64,000 nt of DNA. Origin: Arthrobacter sp. ISL-48. GTDB lineage: Bacteria > Actinomycetota > Actinomycetes > Actinomycetales > Micrococcaceae. Every line of letters begins with the position of its first letter. The first letter of the stretch is position 1. A program made the position numbers and the translations under genes. The notes below the pieces were generated by a model. It did no database searches, had not been told where the DNA came from, and worked only from the letters and a program-made list of their open reading frames with translations. Below, in pieces: positions 54,841 to 63,866 of the stretch. The stretch lies in NCBI RefSeq assembly GCF_018613805.1, contig NZ_JAGGPL010000002.1, positions 245,175 to 309,174 on the forward strand, in the 5' to 3' direction.

Positions 54841-56004
54841 GTGTCCGCTGATGAGGAGTTGCCGTACAAGGAAATATTTGCGGGGTTGCAAGAAGGTCGA
54901 CCTAGTGTCATTCGCGCAGGTGTCAAGCACGGTTCTCCAACGCTGTTGTCTTCCAAAGATGTGGACGATGTTTTGGAGAGCCCCTTGCTGCCGGTTGAAT
55001 ATGTACGAATGAGCCGCAGCGGTGACGCAATACGTCGCGAGGCATACACCGATGTCGTCGGCGAAGCCCGGAAATACTCAACCGTAAATTATGTCTCCGT
55101 GATGCAACTTTTCCTCAGCGGCGCTACCCTCTGCATCAACAGCTTTGAGGATCTCAGTCCGAGCGTGCGCTCATTACTGAAAACCATGGTGGCTTACTCC
55201 GGGACTGAGGCAAATGCCGTTGTTTTCACCACTCCGCCTGGCAATAGCGGATTTGCCCCCCACAGTGATCCGCTCGACGTAGTGGTCGTTCAAACTGAGG
55301 GCACAAAGGATTGGAAGGTTTGGCCCAGACGGTCACTAGGTGCAGAGACGTTCACCGAACATGACCTCGGGGAACCGATCCTGGTAACCACACTTGAGCC
55401 CGGTGATCTACTGATACTTCCGCGTGGCACTCCGCATAAGGCCACGGCAAGTAGTGAGCAGAGCATTCACCTTTCTGTCACGGTCCATGAGCCTGCAGAC
55501 GAACGAGCCGCGGATGACTTGCTCTCGCACTTCGGCGAAACTATCGAAAAGGCAATAGTCGACGCAAGTCATCAAAAATCAGACTTCGAGCAGGTAAAGA
55601 TGCTAACCGCACTAAAGGCGGAGTTGCATGCCCTTTCGAAACTAGACTCACTACACCCGAAGTCCTCGACCGTATTTTCGCAAGTGAATCGTAGAGAGCG
55701 CGAAAAGGTGACGCTCGCTGATCTGAAACGTGTTTCCGGAGCAGGCCCAGACTCACTGTTTCAAAGAACCACTGTGCCGACATCAGTTGTTGGAGAGGAA
55801 GAGGGCCAGAAGTTCAGACTCAGTATCGAAGGTATCGTCGTAACTGTCCCCCACAAGACATTTGAGGTGCTTCAGGACCAGCGACTCAGGTCGGGCGTTT
55901 TCTCGGCCGCACAGATTTTCAACCACCTAGATCTACCGGCGGCATTGAAAGCAGCAAAAACCTTTGCACGCCTGGGCGTTCTTGAGTTGGTACTTGGCTC
56001 CTAA
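54841..56004 (+). CDS. JmjC/cupin-type Fe(II)/2-oxoglutarate oxygenase B
   Basis: 387 residues, GTG start at 54841, five bases after gene A. The same layout as gene A but strongly diverged. Iron ligands: H141 and D143 in GFAPHSDPLDVVVVQTEGTK, and H199 in LILPRGTPHKATAS. DWKVW corresponds to KKWRLW in A. The N-terminal 60 residues are short compared with ROXA. Two paralogues in one operon suggest two successive or different hydroxylations, or a working heteromer. Confidence 0.84.
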   Translation: MSADEELPYKEIFAGLQEGRPSVIRAGVKHGSPTLLSSKDVDDVLESPLLPVEYVRMSRSGDAIRREAYTDVVGEARKYSTVNYVSVMQLFLSGATLCINSFEDLSPSVRSLLKTMVAYSGTEANAVVFTTPPGNSGFAPHSDPLDVVVVQTEGTKDWKVWPRRSLGAETFTEHDLGEPILVTTLEPGDLLILPRGTPHKATASSEQSIHLSVTVHEPADERAADDLLSHFGETIEKAIVDASHQKSDFEQVKMLTALKAELHALSKLDSLHPKSSTVFSQVNRREREKVTLADLKRVSGAGPDSLFQRTTVPTSVVGEEEGQKFRLSIEGIVVTVPHKTFEVLQDQRLRSGVFSAAQIFNHLDLPAALKAAKTFARLGVLELVLGS

Positions 56005-57751
56005 ATTGATCGATAAAGACTACGAGGTTCTTTTGGGAAATTGGAAAGATTCCTCCGAAGACAAAATCACCTCATCCGTCAGCATGTATGCATCAACGCA
56101 CAAAAGCTGGGTGACTTCTGGCGATGCTCCAGTGAATCTATTCCATTCGCTTGGAAAGGCCGCCGAGCTGCGATCTGAAAAGGCTCTACAAAAGGCTCTA
56201 CAAGGATCAGCTGACGTTGGTATCAGTTGGGGCGAAAAAGATGAATTAATGCGACTTTGGCGGCTGTTTGTCGACGACTTTTCAACGGAGCGAGAACTTG
56301 TCTACTGCCGAGATCGGATCAGTGAGATCGCGTCATTGCACGATCAAACACAGCTATTGATGTATTTCGTGTCCGGTATCAAGAATTCTTTCGCCGTTCC
56401 TCTATACAGCGTAGCAATGAGAACACGAAGTAAAGAAGTTCACGTGCTCCGCCTTATAGAGACGCCCATCCCAAAGGAAGACTATTCCAGCGCCAGATCA
56501 TTGACGGAGTACTCAAAACACATTGAATGGGTCATGGCAGTCTTTGGGGCCGACGCGACGCTTTTTGGGTCCGTTGGACCGCAGGACGTCGTTCGGTTGG
56601 AAAAGAGTCTTTGGCATCGGGAAACAGTTCCTCAGGAGGAGTGGCGAGGTTCTTTTCCTCGGGACGAATTTCTATCTCAGCTAGCTAAAGCGGCTGGCTG
56701 CACGTCGGATCAAATAATTCTGCCCGATGAGTTGCATCGTCGCCTTGACTCACTGTGGTCGGTCGGACTAACCACTATAAAAGCCTGGCTGGCATGGCGA
56801 ATGGCGCTGGAATTCATTCCCTTTGTATCTGACGATACACTAAAGAAGAATTCTCGGTTTTTTGCCGGTCGCCGATTCGGGATTTACTCTGTTCGGAGTA
56901 GGCCAAGTCGTTTTGTTTCCCTGGCCAAGACCGTCCTACCTCACATCGTTGAAAAGGCCTACACGGCCGAACAAGAAGAGCTGGGAATTATTGAAAATGC
57001 ACGGAAAATAGCGCTCGACGTTAAGGCCTCCGCCGCCGCCTGGGCGGCTTCAGGAATGACTGGAAATGCCGGGATCGATGTCGCTCTGAGCCGGATGGGT
57101 TCAGTGACATTGGAACTAGGGCAGGATCCAGTTGGTGCGTCAGCGGAGATTTTGCCAATGAACATAAGTACAGTCTGTGCTGCGGTGACTTGGGCGAGAG
57201 GCCTGTCTGCAATTAACTCCTTTAGGGGGCCGCACCCTGCTAGGGTGCGATGGCAAGTGCATTCTTTTGATGCCGTTCCCTATTATCAAAGCAGTAGGAA
57301 TGCAATTGTCATACCTTGGGCAGTCCTTCGGCAGCCGGTCATTAGCACGGGATTAGTCAGTGCGGATATGTACGCATTTTTTGGTACAATTTTTGGTCAT
57401 GAGTTAGCGCATGCCGTGCTTCCAGGTGAGTCTGATCTGGAAGCTGCCTCGAAGGTTTGGGGTTTAAGTTCTATATTCGCTGCCACATCGGAGCGCCTAT
57501 CGCCTGCGATGATCAAATCTGTAGGAATGCGGCACGCCCGCGAGCTAGCCGCTGACGCTCTTGGGTACCAGTGGGCTCGTTCCGCGGCACTTCGTATCCT
57601 CCATGGTGCCGCCGTTCCGCAGGACTTCGATCGCGCATGGGCTGCACGCTGGCGTGAAAACATAGGCTCACCCTTCTCGAGTTCTGCATCACATCCATCA
57701 AATCGCGTTCGCTGTGACGTTCCACCGGCGCTCATAAACCTGAAATCCTAA
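55964..57751 (+). CDS. M13 (neprilysin)-like metallopeptidase, cytosolic
   Basis: About 595 residues, overlapping oxygenase B by some 40 bases if the TTG at 55964 is used; TTGs at 55982, 55991 and 56006 are alternatives. DKDYEVLLGNW matches the M13 start (D-Y-x-x-NGxW). The catalytic end is clear: SRNAIVIPWAVLRQPV, then GTIFGHELAHAV (H479, E480, H483), then RELAADALGYQW (E527 third zinc ligand, D531), and a C-terminal HPSNRV segment like HSPGNFR. There is no signal peptide or membrane anchor, unlike most M13 enzymes. Likely role: leader removal or another peptide-level reaction. Confidence 0.8.
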   Translation: MHAWAFLSWYLAPKLIDKDYEVLLGNWKDSSEDKITSSVSMYASTHKSWVTSGDAPVNLFHSLGKAAELRSEKALQKALQGSADVGISWGEKDELMRLWRLFVDDFSTERELVYCRDRISEIASLHDQTQLLMYFVSGIKNSFAVPLYSVAMRTRSKEVHVLRLIETPIPKEDYSSARSLTEYSKHIEWVMAVFGADATLFGSVGPQDVVRLEKSLWHRETVPQEEWRGSFPRDEFLSQLAKAAGCTSDQIILPDELHRRLDSLWSVGLTTIKAWLAWRMALEFIPFVSDDTLKKNSRFFAGRRFGIYSVRSRPSRFVSLAKTVLPHIVEKAYTAEQEELGIIENARKIALDVKASAAAWAASGMTGNAGIDVALSRMGSVTLELGQDPVGASAEILPMNISTVCAAVTWARGLSAINSFRGPHPARVRWQVHSFDAVPYYQSSRNAIVIPWAVLRQPVISTGLVSADMYAFFGTIFGHELAHAVLPGESDLEAASKVWGLSSIFAATSERLSPAMIKSVGMRHARELAADALGYQWARSAALRILHGAAVPQDFDRAWAARWRENIGSPFSSSASHPSNRVRCDVPPALINLKS

Positions 57752-57765
57752 GCATAGGAGTAGAA

Positions 57766-59022
57766 ATGACTGGAACCGCACAAGAAGTGTCGGGGGCATC
57801 AACCTCCTTTAAGCCCAGATGGTTTGATGTTTATCTGCTCGGCGGGATGCGGCTCATCTCCTTCATTGGTGATCTATCCGCCGCCACCGCGATTGCCTTA
57901 TATCTGCAGAGTCAGGGCCATTCCCAAGCGCTTGTTGTTGCGGCGCTGGTGGCCTCAACCGCGCCGGCGGTTCTCTTTGCCCCGTTGGTCGGCAGGTTGG
58001 CTGACAGAATAGACAGCCGGGCACTAGTTTCTTCCACCGCTCTCCTTCAGGCAACCGGTTGTGTAGCAATGGCAATATGGCCCAGCCCCTTCACGTTGAT
58101 TGGGGGACTGTTCCTGTTGAGTCTTGGACTTGCAGTCACTAGTCCTGTTTTTGGAGCGTTACCTCAAAGCATGGTCGGCTCCAAGAACGTGGCCAAGGCC
58201 GCCTCCATTTCTCAGACTGGAGCGATGTTGGGGATGCTGGCTGGGCCGGCTGTAGGGGCGTTTATGGTCCAAGGCTTTGGAGTATCAGGTGCTCTATTTG
58301 TTGACGCCTGTAGTTTCATTGCAGTAGTCGGCGGTACCTTCGCACTACGAACGAGGCTTAATCGCAGCGCGCCCGGAAATCAGTCGTCAACAACCAATCA
58401 GACGGATTTCGCCCAGACGCCCGGAAGTCCACATAATTTCTCCGCTTGGCGACACGAGCTCCTCGGGCCTCTTTTGCTTACTACGGGACTAGTCGTGACC
58501 TGCGTCAGCATCAACAACGTATTGTCAGTCTTCCTTGTTCGAGATGTATTGGGCGGTTCTGAGGCTGACTATGGCCTGGTAGGAACTTTCTGGATGATTG
58601 GTCTGGTTGTTGGTGCGCTGGCTATCGGTCGCATGGAGAATAGGCCGCCCGCACTAACTATCGTCATCGCCTATGTATGCATGGGTGCGGCCCTGCTCCT
58701 CTCCGGCATGGTCTTCTCGGTCGGCTGGCTTCTTCCAGTGAGCATTCTCGGAGGATTTGGTAACGGAGCTATGGCGACCAGTCTTCACGTGGTCATAAAT
58801 CTGAATTCGCCTTCTGCACATCGAGGCAAGGCGTTTGCTGCTTTGGGTGCAGTTTCAAATGCAGCCCCCATGACAGGATACCTACTTGGCGGTGTACTCC
58901 TGGCAGTTGCTGGGCCAGCGCTGAGCTATACGGTTATTGGATGGGCCGCCCTCCTTGCCGCATCAGTGTCAATTCTGGTCCTAAGGAAAACTCTACTGCG
59001 CGTTGATAAGACGGATGTTTAG
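57766..59022 (+). CDS. MFS exporter
   Basis: 418 residues, 12 predicted membrane segments, ATG preceded by AGGAG. Motif A appears as GRLADRIDSRALVSSTAL; overall similarity is to the MFS_3/EntS-like exporter group. Its place inside the peptide operon points to export of the finished product and possibly self-protection. Confidence 0.88.
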   Translation: MTGTAQEVSGASTSFKPRWFDVYLLGGMRLISFIGDLSAATAIALYLQSQGHSQALVVAALVASTAPAVLFAPLVGRLADRIDSRALVSSTALLQATGCVAMAIWPSPFTLIGGLFLLSLGLAVTSPVFGALPQSMVGSKNVAKAASISQTGAMLGMLAGPAVGAFMVQGFGVSGALFVDACSFIAVVGGTFALRTRLNRSAPGNQSSTTNQTDFAQTPGSPHNFSAWRHELLGPLLLTTGLVVTCVSINNVLSVFLVRDVLGGSEADYGLVGTFWMIGLVVGALAIGRMENRPPALTIVIAYVCMGAALLLSGMVFSVGWLLPVSILGGFGNGAMATSLHVVINLNSPSAHRGKAFAALGAVSNAAPMTGYLLGGVLLAVAGPALSYTVIGWAALLAASVSILVLRKTLLRVDKTDV

Positions 59023-59623
59023 AGTTTCAGCGGAAGTTCCGAGAATATTCGAGCCCAGGGATAAAATCGTTAGCTCCAGACTGACTCTTACTGGGTGGAC
59101 TGACTCGGACTACCAGCACGCCAGGGATTGGCACGGAGATCCAGCGGTAATGTCGCCCCTCGGCGGACCAATTGGCGAAGAAGCTTCGGATTCACTCGTT
59201 GACCGTTGGCGGCGGGAGTTAGAGAATGGCTACGGCATGTTGGCCGTACGAGAATCAGCCGACACCCAAGCAATAGGAGCAGTAGGGCTTGGCCTGTCGA
59301 GTTGGGGTCCGGACGCAGCTTCTCGATTGGACATCGGTTGGCGCCTTGCCCAAGGCAGTTGGGGGCGGGGGTTTGCAACCGAAGCGGCACACAAAATACT
59401 CAATGTGGCGTTCTCGCACTCTGAAATTCAGCAGATTTTTGCTTATACAACGGTGACAAATTTCCGCAGCGCGGCCGTCATGTCTCGAATTGGTATGGTG
59501 AAAGTTTCTGATGGCGACTTTCTCCGGGCATTGCCGTTTAGCAAAAATCCCAAACCAGCTCTCCACGGACTGTGGGTCGCATCTTCAAATAACCATAAGA
59601 CACTCGAGTTGAAAGGGAGCTGA
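59015..59623 (+). CDS. GNAT acetyltransferase (RimJ/RimL type)
   Basis: About 202 residues from the ATG at 59015, overlapping the exporter stop by eight bases. SSRLTLTGWTDSDYQHARDW is the Acetyltransf_3 start and LAQGSWGRGFATEAAHKIL holds the acetyl-CoA loop (QxxGxG). RimJ-like enzymes acetylate N-termini; in the cluster it could cap the trimmed peptide or give resistance by acetylating the active product inside the cell. Confidence 0.83.
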   Translation: MFRVSAEVPRIFEPRDKIVSSRLTLTGWTDSDYQHARDWHGDPAVMSPLGGPIGEEASDSLVDRWRRELENGYGMLAVRESADTQAIGAVGLGLSSWGPDAASRLDIGWRLAQGSWGRGFATEAAHKILNVAFSHSEIQQIFAYTTVTNFRSAAVMSRIGMVKVSDGDFLRALPFSKNPKPALHGLWVASSNNHKTLELKGS

Positions 59624-59625
59624 GA

Positions 59626-61080
59626 TTGCTCCGGCCAGAAAATATTTTCCAGACATCGGACACTTCTGAACTGAGTGGCAAGCACGTTCTGTTTGTTGGG
59701 TTTGGTGTAGTAAACGCGATCTGCGCGCTGGCTATCTCCCGATTGGGAGCTAGGGTCACCGTCCTCGATAGGTCTCCTGATCCTAGATCTGGGGGCGCCT
59801 GGGATTCCTATGGGGCATCGAGGGGAGGTATGGCAGCGCGTATGTTCACTTACACGGAGGCTGATCAATACAGGTCCCTGTCTCAGCAAAACAGGTTCGC
59901 ACCGTCGAGTTCTGTATTCGATCGCCGCCCGTCCGAGGGGGGCTGGGACATTCGCTCCGACCGCGGCAGGCCAGAGGACGGCCAATGGACGCGTACTCAT
60001 ATGGAGGTATCCCCAGAACAGGCTACGCGGCTGGAGAAGAAGATTCTTCAGTTCAATATGGAAGCGGCCCCGTTGTGGGAGCACATACTGGGTTCTTTGC
60101 CGGTAAGCGAGCAACTATCGTATAGGCCCGAGATTCTCAGGCTGTACGACGAGTCAGACGACCTCGAACGCGCCGAGCAGCGTCACATAAAGCTGAGTTC
60201 ACTCCTGGCCACGGTTAGACCGGAGGACCTTGAAGACCGGATTCCGATGGTCACGCCTAAGACTACGACTCGGCTAGCCGGCGCCCTTATAACAAGAGGC
60301 TTTACTCTTGACGTTCACTACTTGATGGCACTGGTCGCGGATGAGTTGGAAGCGTCAGGCAGTAGCCTTCGCTTCTCAGTAGATGTTACTGAAGCCTGCA
60401 CCGACAGTCGACATGGCTTTTTAGGCGTAATAGCCGACGATAGCTTTGTTACCGCAGACTACGTAATCTGCTCGCCTGGGGTCTATGGTGAAAAATTTCT
60501 CGCTTCCACAGGGGTGCAAGTTCCCTTGGCTGGAGTTGCTGGCTTGTGGCACGACGTCCCGAACGTATATGGCCAAAATGCATCGCTTAAAATTCATCGC
60601 CGATCAGCAGTCGCCCAAGACGCCAACATTACTGTGCAAGGTGAAGGCGCAGCGTCTCGTCTCATTTTCGGTGCTGGTTATGGATTCGTGGGTACTGATC
60701 CAAGGAATATCGACAAGAAGAGTCTCCAGGCTATTCGTAGTGATCTAGACGATCTAGTTCGAACACTCGCCCCAGAAGCCTATGAAGCTGCTGGGGGCCG
60801 AAGTTGGCTGGCAGAGGAGTCGCGCTTCTGCATTCGTCCTTGGACTCCAAGCGGTCTGGGCCTTTTTAGCGTATCTCCCGGAAGTAAGAGTCAATTGGTT
60901 ATCACCGGGGGTAACAACACGGGTGGGTTCGCGCAGGCTCCATCTATTGCTGCTGCCGTCGTCGCATTTGTCAATGGTCAACACCATCCCATGCATAACC
61001 GCGCTGATGCGAACGGCCAAGGCTGGGAGTCAACACCATGGGTACAGCACAATCTAAGTAGTCTCGGGCTTGCGGTTTAA
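59626..61080 (+). CDS. FAD-dependent amine oxidase (sarcosine-oxidase-like)
   Basis: 484 residues, TTG start preceded by GGGAG, two bases after the previous stop. N-terminal dinucleotide site HVLFVGFGVVNAICALAISR with Asn30 where the third Gly usually sits, and D48 ending the second strand. SYGASRGGMAARMFTYTEAD matches the active-site strand of monomeric sarcosine/N-methyltryptophan oxidases. C402 in RFCIRPWTPSGLG aligns with the cysteine that carries covalent FAD, and GGNNTGGFAQAPSIA with the flavin-binding end. It probably oxidises an amine C-N bond in the peptide, or a building block. Confidence 0.8.
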   Translation: MLRPENIFQTSDTSELSGKHVLFVGFGVVNAICALAISRLGARVTVLDRSPDPRSGGAWDSYGASRGGMAARMFTYTEADQYRSLSQQNRFAPSSSVFDRRPSEGGWDIRSDRGRPEDGQWTRTHMEVSPEQATRLEKKILQFNMEAAPLWEHILGSLPVSEQLSYRPEILRLYDESDDLERAEQRHIKLSSLLATVRPEDLEDRIPMVTPKTTTRLAGALITRGFTLDVHYLMALVADELEASGSSLRFSVDVTEACTDSRHGFLGVIADDSFVTADYVICSPGVYGEKFLASTGVQVPLAGVAGLWHDVPNVYGQNASLKIHRRSAVAQDANITVQGEGAASRLIFGAGYGFVGTDPRNIDKKSLQAIRSDLDDLVRTLAPEAYEAAGGRSWLAEESRFCIRPWTPSGLGLFSVSPGSKSQLVITGGNNTGGFAQAPSIAAAVVAFVNGQHHPMHNRADANGQGWESTPWVQHNLSSLGLAV

Positions 61081-61089
61081 GGGGATTCA

Positions 61090-63009
61090 GTGAAAGCCAA
61101 AGATATAATCGGTCTAAGTCGTTTAGGCACTCCTACACTATCGATCGATGGAAGTATCGGCAGTGTTGGAATCACGGAAGCAGATCCGGAGACCGGATCA
61201 TATTTTCGGAAGGTCATGATTTTCCACACGGATAGCGAAACTACGTCCTTTATTCCTGGTGATGGCTCGGACGTAACTCCAAAGACGTCGCCCGACGGCA
61301 AATCAATAGCGTTCCTTCGGCCCTCGGTCGACGGAGCTGTGCAGATTTTCATATGGAACGTCGAATCTAAAATACTTCAGCAGGCTACTTCTGCCAATGG
61401 TGGCATTTTTGAGTTTGAGTGGGCACCAGATAGTGGCTCCATGGCTTTCACTGCTTACCGTTCGGTCGCTGGCCAAAACGTAGAGCATGGCATCGCACTT
61501 GTTACTGATCACCCGTTCGCCGACACGTCCACAGGCTTTGACCGCTCGGAAAAACGCAAGATCCACGTCGTTGATTTGAACTCCGGGCTGGTGCGACAGG
61601 TAACTCATGACGTCTTTCATGATGATCAGATCGCCTGGGATCCTAGCGGCTCGCGGATCTGTTACGTGTCTAGGAACGGATCCGGCAATGCATTAAGTGC
61701 GAGGTCTGACGTGTGGGTCGCTGATCTACGCAACGATACGTCCTGGCCGATAACTCACGGAGGCTTTGAGCCAATGTTTCCCTGCTTCTCCGTAGACGGG
61801 AACGATGTAGTACTCACTGGCTCGAAACTCGCTGCTGAGGGTTACAGCGACGGTTTTGCGAGCTTCGGCGTATGGACAACTTCAGCCTCTACAGAGAATG
61901 ACCTGCGCCGTGTCTCAGATGAGTTCTATAGCTTGAGTTACGTATCTCAGACTCTGCGAGTGGCCGGCCAAAAGGCTTATATCGCGTTTGATCACCAAGG
62001 CTCCGTACCACTAGGGGGCGTAAGTCTCAATGGAGTGAGCGATGAAGCGGAACTGCTGTTCGCCCCCGCAGGGCAGGTTAACGGTTTCGACATAAAGAAG
62101 ACGGCTGAGGGCTTGATCTGGGCTGCTGTAGTTGCTGACTTTGGATCTGCAGGCGATCTCTACGTTGGGAGGCGAAAGGCTGTAACGAAGCTGACACGGT
62201 TTGGCGACGACTTCGTTTCGTCTACGCAGTTAACTAAGCCGGTGGAAATAAGCGTACAAAGTTGTCCAGGCGTGACTGTCCAAGGATGGGTTTTTGTGCC
62301 GGAGGGCCTTGGACCTCATCCTGTTGTGCAAGTGGTTAAGGGAGGGCCCTACACACAATTCGGAGCGACAATGAGCGGTCCCGGATCATTTGAGGAAGCA
62401 CAAATCCTCTGCGCGGCGGGATTCCTTGTCGTAATTGGAAACCCACGGGGCTCAGCCGGGTACGGTGTGGCCCACGCTACGGGGGCGTCCGGAAATCTCC
62501 CAGACGTCACCAGCCGAGATTTGCAAGCTCTTAGGGATCATGCCTTGGCTAACTTCGGCGGTGACCCGGCTCGTGTCGGCGTCATGGGTGGATCTTTCGG
62601 CGGATACATGGCGGCTTGGCTGGCGTGCACTACTAGGGACGTCTTTGCGGCAGCCGTCGGGGAGAGAGGATGCTACTCGTTAGACAGCTACGTTGGCGCC
62701 AGCGACGATGGTCTGAATGTCGTGAACGCTCTGTGGGGAGCCGACAAACCCTCCTGGAAAGAACAAAGTCCTGTTACTCACGTTAGCGCGTTAGACTGTC
62801 CGTTCTTGATAGTGCATTCCGACGGTGACCAACATGCCCCGTTCGAACAAGCGAGGCGATTTTTTCTTGAAGCTAAATTATTCGACAAAGAAGTCGACAT
62901 GTTGGTGTTCTGCGCTGGAGACCACGAAAGTTCGAGGTCTGGACCCCTCGGACTTCGCATCCATCGCTACGAGCAAATAATCAACTGGCTAAAAACAACT
63001 CTTGGGTAG
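61090..63009 (+). CDS. S9 family peptidase (acylaminoacyl/prolyl oligopeptidase type)
   Basis: 639 residues, GTG start after AAGGGGATT. Residues 1-370 form a TolB/WD40-like beta propeller (TSPDGKSIAFLRPS, WDPSGSRICYVS). The C-terminal alpha/beta hydrolase has GGSFGGYMAAW (S502), HSDGDQHAP (D580) and GDHESS (H612). These enzymes cleave only short peptides that pass the propeller, so the precursor or its processed form suits as substrate. S9 enzymes also perform macrocyclisation in some eukaryotic RiPPs, though from another subgroup. Confidence 0.88.
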   Translation: MKAKDIIGLSRLGTPTLSIDGSIGSVGITEADPETGSYFRKVMIFHTDSETTSFIPGDGSDVTPKTSPDGKSIAFLRPSVDGAVQIFIWNVESKILQQATSANGGIFEFEWAPDSGSMAFTAYRSVAGQNVEHGIALVTDHPFADTSTGFDRSEKRKIHVVDLNSGLVRQVTHDVFHDDQIAWDPSGSRICYVSRNGSGNALSARSDVWVADLRNDTSWPITHGGFEPMFPCFSVDGNDVVLTGSKLAAEGYSDGFASFGVWTTSASTENDLRRVSDEFYSLSYVSQTLRVAGQKAYIAFDHQGSVPLGGVSLNGVSDEAELLFAPAGQVNGFDIKKTAEGLIWAAVVADFGSAGDLYVGRRKAVTKLTRFGDDFVSSTQLTKPVEISVQSCPGVTVQGWVFVPEGLGPHPVVQVVKGGPYTQFGATMSGPGSFEEAQILCAAGFLVVIGNPRGSAGYGVAHATGASGNLPDVTSRDLQALRDHALANFGGDPARVGVMGGSFGGYMAAWLACTTRDVFAAAVGERGCYSLDSYVGASDDGLNVVNALWGADKPSWKEQSPVTHVSALDCPFLIVHSDGDQHAPFEQARRFFLEAKLFDKEVDMLVFCAGDHESSRSGPLGLRIHRYEQIINWLKTTLG

Positions 63010-63106
63010 GAAGTTTGTTTTATGCATAAGATACTCAACGCATCAAGTCAAAACGGATTGGGTCTAGTAATTTTGAATCTGTGTATGCAAAGGTTTCCGC
63101 TTGGAT

Positions 63107-63601
63107 CTATTCTTCGAGATTTCTAAGATAGTGCGCATTTGCGCGAATAGAGGTTTCGTACCGCTTCACTTCATCTGTCTCGACGTGGTCAACGAGAAGA
63201 GTAAGGGCGGAGGCAAGAGCGGCGTCTCGTTTCCCTTGTGCATGCAGCGTAAGTACCTCGAAAACTCCGAGCGAGACGGAGTTGGGATAAGCAGTCCGAG
63301 CAACAGAAAATATTGCTATCGATTCGTCGATGCGGCCTAGATTTCTCAAAGTGCTGCCGTATTGGAGATAGCATTTGCGAAGAGTCTCCGGCTCTAGAAC
63401 TCCCGCAAGCGCACGTTCGTAGTACTCCGCTGCAGTCTTCTCTTGTCCATCTGTGTCGTAGGCCCCTCCAACCTCATACAACACCTCGGGTTCGTCAGGA
63501 TGTTCCGAGAGAACATCAAGGAACGCATCGATAGTGGGCTGCATATTCGCTCGGTCGCGCGCCGCGAAAATGGCCCTCATCCTTTGTTGAACTTCTGTCA
63601 C
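63107..63601 (-). CDS. tetratricopeptide repeat protein
   Basis: 164 residues; the GTG at 63601 has AAGGAGAG eight bases upstream, better than a TTG at 63607. The sequence is helical with TPR-like units (EPEVLYEVGGAYDTDGQEKT, KCYLQYGSTLRNLGRIDESI). No other domain. It converges on the peptide operon 97 bases from its end and shares its lower GC; a role with the cluster is possible but unsupported. Confidence 0.75.
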   Translation of the reverse strand: MTEVQQRMRAIFAARDRANMQPTIDAFLDVLSEHPDEPEVLYEVGGAYDTDGQEKTAAEYYERALAGVLEPETLRKCYLQYGSTLRNLGRIDESIAIFSVARTAYPNSVSLGVFEVLTLHAQGKRDAALASALTLLVDHVETDEVKRYETSIRANAHYLRNLEE

Positions 63602-63866
63602 GAGCAATCTCTCCTTGATCAGTGGTCCTCAACGCGTATCCAGAGAACCCTGGCGGTTGGAGTTGAGCGTGTCGGTGAAACTTAGCCGATCCTATCCGAC
63701 CCATTAGGTGGTGACATTCGTATGGCAGTCCTTTCACACCACTTTGTAGAGGTCTCACCGTACTGGATACCAATCTCATCGATGCCCGGTGGGACAGGCG
63801 GGATTCCAGTCATCGTCGCGACACTGGGTGGCTGTTTGTGGTTGTTCGGTGATATTGATCTGGCCC

